DNA from: Saprospiraceae bacterium
GTDB lineage: Bacteria > Bacteroidota > Bacteroidia > Chitinophagales > Saprospiraceae
Reading direction: 5' to 3'
Assembly: GCA_020630435.1 (NCBI GenBank)
Contig: JAHDBJ010000015.1
Span: 62,001-126,000, forward strand
DNA length: 64,000 nt
The notes under the pieces are model-generated. The model was not told where the DNA came from and ran no database searches. It worked only from the letters and a program-made list of their open reading frames with translations. Shown here one piece after another: positions 36,331 through 46,400 of this stretch (the first letter of the stretch is position 1; every line of letters begins with the position of its first letter). A program made the position numbers and the translations under genes.

Positions 36331-37200
36331 TTAAAACGGAATAATCGAAATCCCAAAATTTAAAGGCTTGAGGTCATAGTTCCCACGTTCGTTTTCATCA
36401 AATAAACTGCTCAAACCATAATTTACAAAAAAGTTAATTCCGCCATAGCCAATTCTTCCAGTTAGCCCAAAACGAGTTTTATTTAAATTAAAATCATCGT
36501 CTGTTTTGACTTCACCAAATTCGCTACTTTCTTGTTTCAATCTTCCTGTTAATAATAAACCAGCGTATGCTCCAACATTTACCCTAAAAGAACGACCATA
36601 TTTACGACTGGACTCAAAATTTAACATGAGAGGAACTGTTAAATATGTTGCATTGAGGCGGTTTTTCTCAAAATCAGTAGTTCTTGTATCTAAAAAATTG
36701 ACTTTATTTGTTTTTTGTTCAATGGTATAGTCATTTCTAAAGTTATAACGATTGAATTCGAATGTTACTCCATACATCAAATTGACCTTGTGTTGATGAA
36801 GGTTTATTCTTTGTTGAAAAGCATGAAGGTTCCAATTATTTGAACCCCACAATTTTTGTTCTAAAGGCTCATAATCTGTGGGCAAATCAATTTTGCCATT
36901 ATGTGTATAAGTACTGATACCATAATCCAACATTAACCACCTCGTTTTTACATTCTTTTTTCTTTTCCTTTTTTCTTCATTTTCTGCTTTTTTCTTTCGC
37001 CATCCTTTACCAATGTGAATGGTAAAGCCACCATCATCATCATCATCAATATCATAGTCCTCGTCCTCTTCTTCCTCATCCTCATCATGGTCTTTTTCTG
37101 TATTAATTTCTGTGTCGTCTGATTCTTTATCTTTTTCTTGAGCTTGAACACTTAGCCCACATAGAAATAATGCAATTACTAGAAATGTTATTTTTTTCAT
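36331..37200 (-). CDS. Outer membrane beta-barrel protein with acidic N-terminal region
   Basis: A 289-residue exported protein with a signal peptide (1-20, ending VQAQ). A strongly acidic stretch (about 25-55) is followed by a basic stretch (about 66-85, KKKAENEEKRKRKK), then a PorT-like 8-strand barrel with alternating hydrophobic residues and a terminal GISIIPF. The highly charged periplasmic segment is unusual for such small barrels and may bind a partner or metal. It follows the anti-sigma gene after 97 bases and precedes the DUF5682 gene by 24 bases, so it is probably part of a sigma-factor operon. Confidence 0.85.
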   Translation of the reverse strand: MKKITFLVIALFLCGLSVQAQEKDKESDDTEINTEKDHDEDEEEEDEDYDIDDDDDGGFTIHIGKGWRKKKAENEEKRKRKKNVKTRWLMLDYGISTYTHNGKIDLPTDYEPLEQKLWGSNNWNLHAFQQRINLHQHKVNLMYGVTFEFNRYNFRNDYTIEQKTNKVNFLDTRTTDFEKNRLNATYLTVPLMLNFESSRKYGRSFRVNVGAYAGLLLTGRLKQESSEFGEVKTDDDFNLNKTRFGLTGRIGYGGINFFVNYGLSSLFDENERGNYDLKPLNFGISIIPF

Positions 37201-37297
37201 CTTAAATAGTTATTTAAAGTTGTAGAATAAAATTGCAGTCTACTGCTTCTAGAACACAGTAGGGTTTTAAAGGTGTATAGTGTAATTATAATATTGA

Positions 37298-38161
37298 TTA
37301 TTTTGAAGCAAATACTTCAGGTACTAATGCCTCTCGGAGATTTTTCTTTAGTGTTGATTTCCGTTCGGGTAAAATTCCTAATTTTACTAAATTTTTATTG
37401 AAGCGAGATGCCTTTTTAAAATTAGGTATTGTTGTCATTGCAATACTTGATATTAAACGTTCATCTTCTATCATTTCTACAGTTGGTCTTAAAGGTGCTA
37501 AGGAGTCTATTATTCGTATGTGAGTTTGAGGTTTTAGATGTTTGTGTGGTTTATGATTAGATGAGGTGTTTGTTTGTTTTATTTCTAGTGTATGATTGGC
37601 AATAGCCTTATTTAGAATAGGTTCAGTTTTAGTATTAAAATGTTTTTTGACTTTAACGGATTCTACGCTTTCAGTTGGGGTTAATGCTTTTTGCATTTTA
37701 AGACGAGTTTCCTCCTTGGGGTTTATTGACTTTTGTACTGTTTTTGTGGCGTGAATTATTTTGGGTGATATGACTATAGGAGGATCAAGGACAATTTCAG
37801 AGTCAATTGTCGGTAATGGCTCTATTACTGCTAAGGGTTTTAGATGGTTAGAGGGATTATTTTTTATATAAAAAAGACCTAAACCTAAAACCAATAGTAA
37901 TGAAGCAGCTGCAGTAAAATATTGAAACTGTTTTGTGATTAAAAAACGTTTTGGAGTTGCTAATGGCTTTAATAAAGATTCTTTTCCCGCATAATGAATA
38001 TTCACTTCTTCCAAATAGCATAATTCTATTCCGTCTAGTTCTGCTTTTATGTTAGGATGCTTTTTAAGAAAAGCTTCCATTTCTTGCAAAAGGTAACCTT
38101 TTAGATTGCCTTCAAGGTAGTCCATTGCGTACTGTTCGTAATTAATTTTATTAATTTCCAT
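37298..38161 (-). CDS. Probable anti-sigma factor (single-pass membrane protein)
   Basis: A 287-residue protein. The N-terminal 75 residues (INYEQYAMDYLEGNLKGYLLQEMEAFLKKHP) resemble the cytoplasmic anti-sigma domain of Bacteroidota regulators. One hydrophobic helix (about 80-100, FTAAASLLLVLGLGLFYI) crosses the inner membrane. A low-complexity Pro/Thr/Lys periplasmic part follows with no recognised domain. Its start codon overlaps the end of the ECF sigma gene by 11 bases, so translation is probably coupled. It should hold the sigma factor at the membrane until an envelope signal arrives; the periplasmic sensor function is inferred. Confidence 0.82.
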   Translation of the reverse strand: MEINKINYEQYAMDYLEGNLKGYLLQEMEAFLKKHPNIKAELDGIELCYLEEVNIHYAGKESLLKPLATPKRFLITKQFQYFTAAASLLLVLGLGLFYIKNNPSNHLKPLAVIEPLPTIDSEIVLDPPIVISPKIIHATKTVQKSINPKEETRLKMQKALTPTESVESVKVKKHFNTKTEPILNKAIANHTLEIKQTNTSSNHKPHKHLKPQTHIRIIDSLAPLRPTVEMIEDERLISSIAMTTIPNFKKASRFNKNLVKLGILPERKSTLKKNLREALVPEVFASK

Positions 38162-38654
38162 AAACCACTTTTTTTCGGGATATTCCCATTGAAATCAAAA
38201 GCTGTTGCATTTTTTTTCTAGCTCTAAAAATGTATACTTTAACTTGAGCTTCAGATAAATTGCAAATTTCTGCTATTTCTTTATAGGAATAACCTTCATA
38301 ATCTCTTAATAACACGACGGTCTTCTGAATATCGCTTAATTGTTTTAGTGCAATTTCTAGTGTATCTTTCAAATCAAAGTTATCATATCTATTTTCTTGA
38401 AATTCAGGAACAATAGCAGTATGTTGTATTTTCTTATTTTTCCGATACTCATCAATAAAAAAATTATGAGCTGTTGTAAATAAATAAGCCTTTGCCTTTG
38501 AAAAATTTACTTCTTCATGCTTCAACCAAAGTTTTTCAAATGACTGCTGTACAATATCTCTTGCTCTTGCTTCATCACAAGTTTTTTTGATTGCAAATCG
38601 AAAAAGTCTGTCTGCAAAAAGTTGGACGCAATTATTGTATTCTTTTCGAGTCAT
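38151..38654 (-). CDS. ECF-type sigma-70 family RNA polymerase sigma factor
   Basis: A 167-residue ECF sigma factor of normal length. Region 2 (about 10-75) has QLFADRLFRFAIKKTCDEARARDIVQQ-type sequence and the aromatic -10 melting segment FTTAHNFFIDEYRK. Region 4 (about 105-160) has QKTVVLLRDYEGYSYKEIAEICNLSEAQVKVYIFRARKK, a clear helix-turn-helix for -35 recognition. It heads the minus-strand operon with the anti-sigma, barrel and DUF5682 genes. It probably controls its own operon, as ECF systems usually do; the signal is unknown. Confidence 0.94.
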   Translation of the reverse strand: MTRKEYNNCVQLFADRLFRFAIKKTCDEARARDIVQQSFEKLWLKHEEVNFSKAKAYLFTTAHNFFIDEYRKNKKIQHTAIVPEFQENRYDNFDLKDTLEIALKQLSDIQKTVVLLRDYEGYSYKEIAEICNLSEAQVKVYIFRARKKMQQLLISMGISRKKVVYGN

Positions 38655-38807
38655 TTGTCGTGTGACGGTTTAGTGGTTATAAATGTTACAGGACAGTAAA
38701 AAAAATTATCTTTGTGGTTTTTAAAGCTTTAATTTTTTATACAAAAGACATTATGCTTTTTTAAAAGTTGCAAGGAAATTTTGTTTTCACTAAACCAATT
38801 ATATAAA

Positions 38808-40082
38808 ATGCCTAAACCAACCGACCAAATCAAAGTATCTTCTGAAATTGGAGTGCTAAAACGAGTAATTGTACATCGACCAGACAAAGGAATTGATAGA
38901 GTACCTCCACAAGAAGCTGAAGCACTACTTTTTGACGATATTGTTTATCTACCTCAGATGCAAGAAGAACACGATATTTTTACTCAAGTCTTGAAAACCT
39001 TTCTAGGAGAAGAGAATGTTTTAGAAGTAGAAAATCTATTACTAGAAGCCCTGCAAGCAAACCCTGAAAAAAAGAAAGTACTTTTAGAACACATCTATAA
39101 TTTTGAAGAATTACCGAAGAGAGATCGAGAATTGATGAATAATCTTGCAGATGGAGATTTAAAAGAGTTATTGATTACAGGGTATTGTGAAAGTCAAGAT
39201 GTTATTCTATTTGAACCCATTCCCAATTTTTTATTTACTAGGGATATTGCAGTTACCATTAATGATCACGTTATCATTACGAAAGCTGCAAAAATGGCTC
39301 GCTTTAGAGAAAATTTATTGACTAGATATATTTTTTGGGCGCATCCTCTTTTTGAGAAAATGTCTGACGATGGGAAAGTTATTAATTTGAATAATATAGA
39401 TGATTTTCCTCCGTCAAGACGAGGAGAACAAGTTTCGATAGAAGGTGGAGATGTTATGATGATAGATAAAGACTATTTGTTAGTTGGATGTAGTGAGCGG
39501 ACAACGGCTTATGCAATACATCTTTTAAAGGATAAATTATTTGCAGAAGGGGTTGTGAAAAATGTTGTACAAGTCAATATTCCTGTAGCACGATCTTGGA
39601 TGCATATTGATACCCTTTTTACCCAAATTAATTTTAACCATACAGTAGCCTATAAGCCACTTGTCGTTGATGGTAAAGGGGCTAATGTTCAAGTTCATAG
39701 ATATACAGGGACTTCTAAAACTTACGGTTCTATTGCAGAGTTTATCCTAGCAGAACTCAATGACAAAATGGAATTTATTCTGGCAGGAAATGGAGAATCA
39801 CCTTATCAAGAACGAGAACAATGGACAGATGGATGTAACTTGGTTGCTATTCGACCAGGTGTAGCCTTAACCTATGATAGAAACCCACATACAGAAATTG
39901 CATTTAAAGCAAAGGGGTATACAATTATACATGCAAAAGATTTTCTTAAAAAAATTGAAAGTGGACAATTAAAAGTAGAAGAGGTGAAAAATACAATTAT
40001 TACATTACCATCTAATGAATTATCTCGTGCTAGGGGAGGCTCACATTGTATGACCTGTCCAATCGAACGTTTGGATATTTAA
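38808..40082 (+). CDS. Arginine deiminase
   Basis: A 424-residue guanidino-group hydrolase from the ATG at 38808; a TTG at 38781 would add 9 unlikely residues. The catalytic set is visible: FTRD near 142, E212 and D215 in IEGGD, H266 and D268 in MHIDT, and the nucleophile C414 in GGSHCMTCP near the C-terminus. It converts arginine to citrulline and ammonia, or a closely related guanidino substrate. No ornithine carbamoyltransferase or carbamate kinase is adjacent, so it does not sit in a classical fermentative ADI operon. A TATCTTTG -7-like box at 38707-38714 is present without a clear -33 element. Confidence 0.92.
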   Translation: MPKPTDQIKVSSEIGVLKRVIVHRPDKGIDRVPPQEAEALLFDDIVYLPQMQEEHDIFTQVLKTFLGEENVLEVENLLLEALQANPEKKKVLLEHIYNFEELPKRDRELMNNLADGDLKELLITGYCESQDVILFEPIPNFLFTRDIAVTINDHVIITKAAKMARFRENLLTRYIFWAHPLFEKMSDDGKVINLNNIDDFPPSRRGEQVSIEGGDVMMIDKDYLLVGCSERTTAYAIHLLKDKLFAEGVVKNVVQVNIPVARSWMHIDTLFTQINFNHTVAYKPLVVDGKGANVQVHRYTGTSKTYGSIAEFILAELNDKMEFILAGNGESPYQEREQWTDGCNLVAIRPGVALTYDRNPHTEIAFKAKGYTIIHAKDFLKKIESGQLKVEEVKNTIITLPSNELSRARGGSHCMTCPIERLDI

Positions 40083-40157
40083 TAGAAAAAATACAGATTT
40101 CTCAAAAACTACTTATATTTATCAGCTATTATCGAGGATAAACATAAAACCCTATAT

Positions 40158-41576
40158 ATGATCGAATTCATTTTAAATGATAAAAAGATAACTACTCAAG
40201 AAGTTTCAGGAACAACAGTTCTAGATTTTATTCGTTATCATCAGCATCTAACAGGTACTAAAATTGGTTGCCGAGAAGGTGATTGTGGAGCTTGTACTGT
40301 TTTAGTAGGCAGACTAGAAGAGGGGCAGTTGTCTTACCAATCAATGACCTCTTGTTTAATGCCGCTAGGAAATACACACGGAAAGCACATTGTTACTATT
40401 GAAGGGCTGAATATGAAAGAGTTATCACCTGTACAACAAGCAATGGTAGATGAAGGAGGAACACAATGTGGTTTTTGTACAGTTGGTTTTATTGTATCAT
40501 TATCTGGTTATACCTTAAGTCAATCTAAACCTTCATATAGGGATGCTATTGCAGCTATTGATGGGAATATTTGTAGGTGTACAGGATACAAATCTATAGA
40601 AAGAGCTACAGAAAATATTGTCATAGGGTTAAAAAATAAAGATTTGTCTGATCGTATAACATGGTTGGTAGAACGGGGGTACTTGCCTAGTTATTTTAAG
40701 ACAATAACGGAACGTCTAGCAGCTTTAAATAAGGCAATTTCTAAAAAAATTTCTTCTAAGGAAAAAGATGCTATAATTGTGGGAGGAGGCACGGATCTAT
40801 TTGTTCAAAAAGCAGAAGAAATGCCACAACATACTATAAATCATTTATTTGATGAAATGTATTTGAATAAAATATATGAGAAAGATGGAAAGTGTTATAT
40901 TGGGGCTGCTTGTACTGCAGAAGATCTTAGGAGTAGTTCTATTATGAATAATATTTTTCTTAAAATGTATGAATATGCTAAATTAGTATCTTCCACACCT
41001 ATCCGAAATATGGGAACTATCGCAGGGAATTTTGTAAATGCTTCTCCAATTGGAGATTTAACGATATTTTTCTTGGCTTTAGATGCAACAATTATATTAA
41101 ATAATGGTATAACCAAGAGAGCGATTCAGCTTAAAGATTTTTATCAAGGGTATAAACAACTAGAAAAACAAAAAGAAGAACATATTGAACAAGTTTATTT
41201 TGAAATTCCTAGTAAGAACAATACCTATTTTAATTTTGAAAAAGTCTGTAAACGCACTCATTTGGATATAGCAAGTGTAAATTCTGCTTGTTTGCTGGAG
41301 ATTAAAAATGGAATAATAATTAAGGCGCATCTTTCAGCAGGAGGGATAGGACCAATCCCAACGTATTTGATAGAAAGTTCTGCCTTTTTGTTGGGCAAAG
41401 AAGTTTCGCCAGATTTAGTAAGAGAACTGAATCAAGTTGTACAAACAGAAATATCTCCTATAAGTGATGCAAGGGGAACAAAAGAATATAAGCGCTTATT
41501 ATTAAGGCAATTGGTATATGCTCATTTTTTAACTTTTTTCCCTCAAAAATTGAATATCCATTTAGTGTTAGAGTAA
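40158..41576 (+). CDS. Xanthine dehydrogenase-type small subunit (2Fe-2S and FAD domains)
   Basis: A 472-residue molybdenum-hydroxylase small subunit. The N-terminal ferredoxin domain has C38, C43, C46 and C66; the second helical 2Fe-2S domain has C104, C107, C139 and C141, so all eight cluster ligands are present. The FAD domain (about 200-345) carries IIVGGGTDLFVQ and TPIRNMGTIAGNFVNASPIGD, followed by a CO-dehydrogenase flavoprotein C-terminal domain. It passes electrons from a Mo-cofactor subunit to FAD. The large Mo subunit, normally next door, is absent from this window; the following gene is a histidine kinase 28 bases downstream. Confidence 0.92.
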   Translation: MIEFILNDKKITTQEVSGTTVLDFIRYHQHLTGTKIGCREGDCGACTVLVGRLEEGQLSYQSMTSCLMPLGNTHGKHIVTIEGLNMKELSPVQQAMVDEGGTQCGFCTVGFIVSLSGYTLSQSKPSYRDAIAAIDGNICRCTGYKSIERATENIVIGLKNKDLSDRITWLVERGYLPSYFKTITERLAALNKAISKKISSKEKDAIIVGGGTDLFVQKAEEMPQHTINHLFDEMYLNKIYEKDGKCYIGAACTAEDLRSSSIMNNIFLKMYEYAKLVSSTPIRNMGTIAGNFVNASPIGDLTIFFLALDATIILNNGITKRAIQLKDFYQGYKQLEKQKEEHIEQVYFEIPSKNNTYFNFEKVCKRTHLDIASVNSACLLEIKNGIIIKAHLSAGGIGPIPTYLIESSAFLLGKEVSPDLVRELNQVVQTEISPISDARGTKEYKRLLLRQLVYAHFLTFFPQKLNIHLVLE

Positions 41577-41604
41577 TATTTTATTTTCTAACAAAAATTT
41601 CTAG

Positions 41605-43365
41605 ATGTTCTCTAGGGCATTTACAACCAATATTGAACGTGAAAAAGTCGTTTCACCTGAGATTGTTGCGCTGAAAGAAAAAATCTTTTATATAGATATT
41701 TTCTCCTGTATCCTTATTTTGATTGCTGTCCTTTTCTATCTTTTTGTTTGTGGTTTACAAAACGAAATTGCCTTTTTTTATTTTACATTACCCATACCAT
41801 TTTTCTTAGGAGCATTTCTTTTAGCAAGATTTGGATATTTCAATGCCGCAATAAATATCTTTACAATTAGTGCTACATTAGCAATTGTATTTGGTAGCAT
41901 CTTTGCTCCAAATTTAAAACATGAGGGACTTTTTATGTTAGTCGTAGGATTAGCTGGTATCTTATATATTAATAATCAAAAGGTCGCAAATGCAACGTTT
42001 ATAGGTTCATTAGTTATTGGCATTATTATCTTAATATGTGAATATTATTATGTAGAATATGGGGATTTTTTAGAAACGCCAAACAATAAAAAAGTCAGTC
42101 AATTATTACCTATTATCTTTTATGTTTTTGTTTGTCTAAAGTTTGGGTATATCATTATCTCACAAAGAGCTATTCTAAGAGTAAACAGTCATAAAGAAGC
42201 TATTATACGAGCTAGTGAACAAAATTTTAGAGATATATTCAATAATATTTATGATGGAATAGTTATCCTGAATAATGAAGGGTTGATTACAAATTGTAAT
42301 AAATCAGCAAAAAAATTATTAGGGTTAAAAGATGGGGATAGTCTTTACGTTAAAGATGTTGTTCACCCCGATGATAGACACAAATCTGAAAAATATTTTA
42401 AGAAATTAAAAAAAGAAGGGTTTTATATAGGTTATAGAGGGCGTGTTATATCACAGAATGAAGAAGTCAAATATATAGAAGTCAATTCTGTTGCTATTAG
42501 AGATATTGATGGTAATTTTCTAGGATCACGAGATATTGTTAGAGATATATCTGAGGCAACTAAGCAAGAAAAACTAATTCAGCGTCAAGTTCAGGAATTA
42601 GATATTAAAAATAAAGAGCTGAAAAAATATATTGAGTCCAATATGCAATTGGAGAATTTCGCCTATCTCGCAAGCCATGATTTAAAAGCTCCAATTAGAA
42701 CGATTATTAGTTTTGTTCAACTTCTTCGGAAGTCCTTTAAAACAGAATTAACAACAGATCAAAATGATTATCTAAACTTTATCACAAATGCCTCGTATAA
42801 CATGAATAGACTTATAGAGGATTTGTTGGCTTATTCTTTGGTAAGCAATCAAGAATTGAAGTTCAAGGAAATAAATTTATGCCTTGAAGTCGAGCAATTG
42901 CTAGAAGATATACAAATAAATATCAAAGAAAAAGATGCTGATGTCAAGATACTCCGTTTGCCAGAATTAATTATAGTTGATAAAACATTGATTAGACAAT
43001 TATTTCAAAATCTAATTGTCAATGCGATAAAATTTGCGAAAGTTGATACGCCCCCAAAAATTGTTATAGATACTACTGAAGAAGAAGATTACTGGCAGTT
43101 TTCTATTTCTGATAATGGAATTGGAATATCGTCGGAATACCATGAAAAAATATTTTTGTTATTTAAAAAACTTACAAAGTCAAGCCACGATAAAGGAACA
43201 GGAATAGGATTAGCAATGTGTAAAAGCATCGTAGAACATCATAAAGGAAGAATATGGCTGGAATCAGATGAAGGATATGGTTCTACATTTTATTTCACAA
43301 TTTCTAGAAAATTAAAAACTCGGTCACCCAAAGTAATTTCCGATAAGCTTTATCAAGTAAAATAA
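41605..43365 (+). CDS. Membrane PAS sensor histidine kinase
   Basis: A 586-residue inner membrane kinase. Six hydrophobic helices occupy about 30-195, then a PAS domain (about 205-315, FRDIFNNIYDGIVILNNEG), a coiled coil, HisKA with His358 in FAYLASHDLKAP, and HATPase motifs NLIVNAIKF, DNGIGI and GTGIGL. No response regulator is near, so it is an orphan kinase. It lies 28 bases after the xanthine dehydrogenase subunit and 35 bases before the acyl-ligase fusion gene, which suggests shared transcription. Its kinase core is closely similar in layout to the soluble TPR kinase at 4849. Confidence 0.93.
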   Translation: MFSRAFTTNIEREKVVSPEIVALKEKIFYIDIFSCILILIAVLFYLFVCGLQNEIAFFYFTLPIPFFLGAFLLARFGYFNAAINIFTISATLAIVFGSIFAPNLKHEGLFMLVVGLAGILYINNQKVANATFIGSLVIGIIILICEYYYVEYGDFLETPNNKKVSQLLPIIFYVFVCLKFGYIIISQRAILRVNSHKEAIIRASEQNFRDIFNNIYDGIVILNNEGLITNCNKSAKKLLGLKDGDSLYVKDVVHPDDRHKSEKYFKKLKKEGFYIGYRGRVISQNEEVKYIEVNSVAIRDIDGNFLGSRDIVRDISEATKQEKLIQRQVQELDIKNKELKKYIESNMQLENFAYLASHDLKAPIRTIISFVQLLRKSFKTELTTDQNDYLNFITNASYNMNRLIEDLLAYSLVSNQELKFKEINLCLEVEQLLEDIQINIKEKDADVKILRLPELIIVDKTLIRQLFQNLIVNAIKFAKVDTPPKIVIDTTEEEDYWQFSISDNGIGISSEYHEKIFLLFKKLTKSSHDKGTGIGLAMCKSIVEHHKGRIWLESDEGYGSTFYFTISRKLKTRSPKVISDKLYQVK

Positions 43366-43400
43366 ACTTACATTCTATTAACCATACTACTTTACAATTC

Positions 43401-46400
43401 ATGCCCTCTTCAATTGAGAACTTACATAAAGGTTTCGAAAGTGGTACAATCCTTACTGCTTTGACACAACATGTAAAACATAGACCTAAGGATCTTCTTT
43501 TTACATTTATAAAATCAAATAAAGAAGCGTATCCTATTTCATTTGAAGCATTTCATAATAATATACAAAGGATTGCTGGAGAAATAAGTGCAAATGCATC
43601 TCCTGGAGATAGAGCATTATTATTATATACTTCAGGAATTGAATTTATAGAGACCTTTATTGCTTGTTTATATGCAGGCATAATTGCTGTTCCTGCTAAT
43701 GCTCCTAGGAAAAATAGAAACTCGGAACGTGTATTATCTATTGCTAAAGACTGTTCCCCATGTATTGTATTATGTGACAATAGAAGTAAAGAGGCTGTGA
43801 GCAAACAAATTATGCCTATCTTAGATAATGTCCAATTACTCAATACAGAATCTTTAGATAAATCGTCTATCAAACCAGTACCTACAAGAAAGATAGACAA
43901 GCATGATATTGCCTTTCTACAGTATACATCAGGTTCTACTTCACAACCTAAAGGAATAGAAATTAGCCATCAGAATATAATTATAAACCAAGAAGCTATG
44001 ATTAGAAGTGGGGAGCATGATCAGCATACAATCATGGTAAATTGGCTTCCTTTATTTCATGATATGGGCTTAATTGCAACCGTGTTACAACCTATATTTA
44101 TTGGTTTCCATTCTGTCTTAATGTCTCCAGTTAGTTTTTTGCAGAGACCAGTAAATTGGCTAGAAGCTATTACTAAATATAAAGCAACAATTGCAGGATG
44201 TCCGAACTTTGCCTACGATATTTTAATAAATAAAGTCACAGCAGAAGAAAAAAAGAATTTAGATCTCAGTAGTTGGAAAATTGCTTTTAATGGAGCAGAA
44301 CCAGTCAGATCTTCTACGATCGAACGTTTTTCTGAAGCTTTTGAAAGTTGTGGTTTTCGTAAACAGGTATGGTCTCCATGCTATGGATTGGCAGAGGCGA
44401 CATTATTTGTATCTGGAGACGTTACGAATCGATTTCCTAAGATTATTACATTGAATAAAAAAGCGTTAGAACAGCATAAGATTGTCGAATCCGATCCTAA
44501 CGGAAATAGTCAAGAATATAAAAAATACGTTAGTTGTGGTAAAATCGATCAGGCATTTAATATAGCTATTGTTAATCCTAAAAATCGGATGCGGTGCTTA
44601 GTAGATGAAATAGGTGAAATATGGCTTCAAGGGAAAAGCATAGCAAACGGTTATTGGAATAAACCATCAGATACTCAAAAAGCTTTTAAAGCACAAATTA
44701 AAGGAGAGGAAGGATATTGGTTTAGGTCAGGAGATATGGGGTTTGTTGATGATAATGAGTTGTTTGTCACAGGAAGAATTAAAGACCTTATTATTATACG
44801 AGGTCGTAATATATATCCTCAAGATATTGAAATTTTAACAGAACAATTTATTCAATTTGCGACCTTGAATAAATGTGCAGCTTTTGTAACTTTTGAAGAA
44901 GGTAGCCCTAAACTCCAAATGTTGATTGAAGCAGACAGAGCTTTATCAAGATATGTATTCAATGAAGATAAGGAAGCACTTAATAAAATAAAGGTAAGTT
45001 TAGCGGACTTGAGACTTGCAGTGCTTCGACGATTTGATATTGCTTTATCAGATATTAAATTTGTGAAAATTAACGATTTTCCTCGCACATCAAGTGGTAA
45101 AGTACAACGCTACCTATGTAAAAAAATATTTAAAACAGCACCCTCTAAAATAATTTTTTGGGATAAATTTCATACCACTTTTCAACAAAAAAAGCAATTA
45201 TATCTTACAAAGGCTTTAACAGGTAAAGAAAAATTATTAAAGATATTGGAAGGAGTGATTGATGAAAATTTATTGGTTGATTTAAGAAAAGAAGCTTCTG
45301 GTAGCATCAAGTTAGAGCAGCTTGGTGTGGATTCTTTATCAAGAGCAGCACTTGCAGGAGAACTGGAAAAGGAAATTGGAGAAAAAGTTGAACCACATTC
45401 TCTAGGATTCAAAACAATCAACTGCTTGATAGAAATGTTAGAAGGCAATGCTTCTAGTAAAAAAATTATAGAATCACCAATATTAAATGAAAATACATTA
45501 AGCAATTTAAATATTGATTCTAGGTATCTATCATTATCAGATTTTACGGATAAGACATCAAGTGATATTTTTTCTAAAACGCTTCAACACCAAGCATGGG
45601 ATAAAGACCTTAAAAATAGAGGCCATAAAAAATATATGTTACCTGTAAAAGCCTACCATAATGGTCGAGCGACAGTATTAGATCAAGGTCAAGAGCGAGA
45701 AGTTATTTTTTTCTGTTCAGCAGATTACTTAGGGTTAGCTCAAAATGAACAAATCAAAAAAACAGCAGCTCAAGCTGTTTTGGAATATGGGACAAATATA
45801 GCTGCTGTTCCAATAATAGCGGGAACAACTCCTTTACATCAACAGTTAGAAGAAAAATTAGCTGCTTGGATGGGAAAAGAAGCCTGTGTGTTATTTCCTA
45901 CGGGACATGCGGCTAATATGAGTACTGTAGCGGCGTTGTGTTCAGAAAAAGATTATATAATTGTGGATAATCAAATTCACTACAGTTTACTGGAAGGAAT
46001 TCGTTTAGCAGGATCTAGCTGGCGAACTTTTTTACATAATGATGTAGAAAGCCTAGAAAAGGTACTTAAAAATATTAGGCATCTCAATCCGCATAGAGGA
46101 ATTCTAGTCCTTGTTGAAGGCGTGTATGGTATAGGTGGTGATATTGCAAATATAGAGGCATTAGTAAAAGTGTGTCAAAAATATGAGGCAAGGATAATGG
46201 TAGATGATGCTCATGGCATAGGTTGTATGGGTATAGGAGGAGTAGGTATTATAAAACAGCAATCTGAATATCAACCCGATATTATTATGGGGTCATTGAG
46301 TAAAGCTATTGGGAGTTTTGGAGGTTTTATCTGTGCTTCTAAAAATATCGTAAACTATTTAAGGTATTATGCTAAATCTATTTCTTTTGCAGTTGGAATG

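Noticed and set aside
38781-38807. TTG start adding nine residues to arginine deiminase
   Set aside because: The ATG at 38808 gives the normal N-terminus, and the extra residues resemble translated leader.
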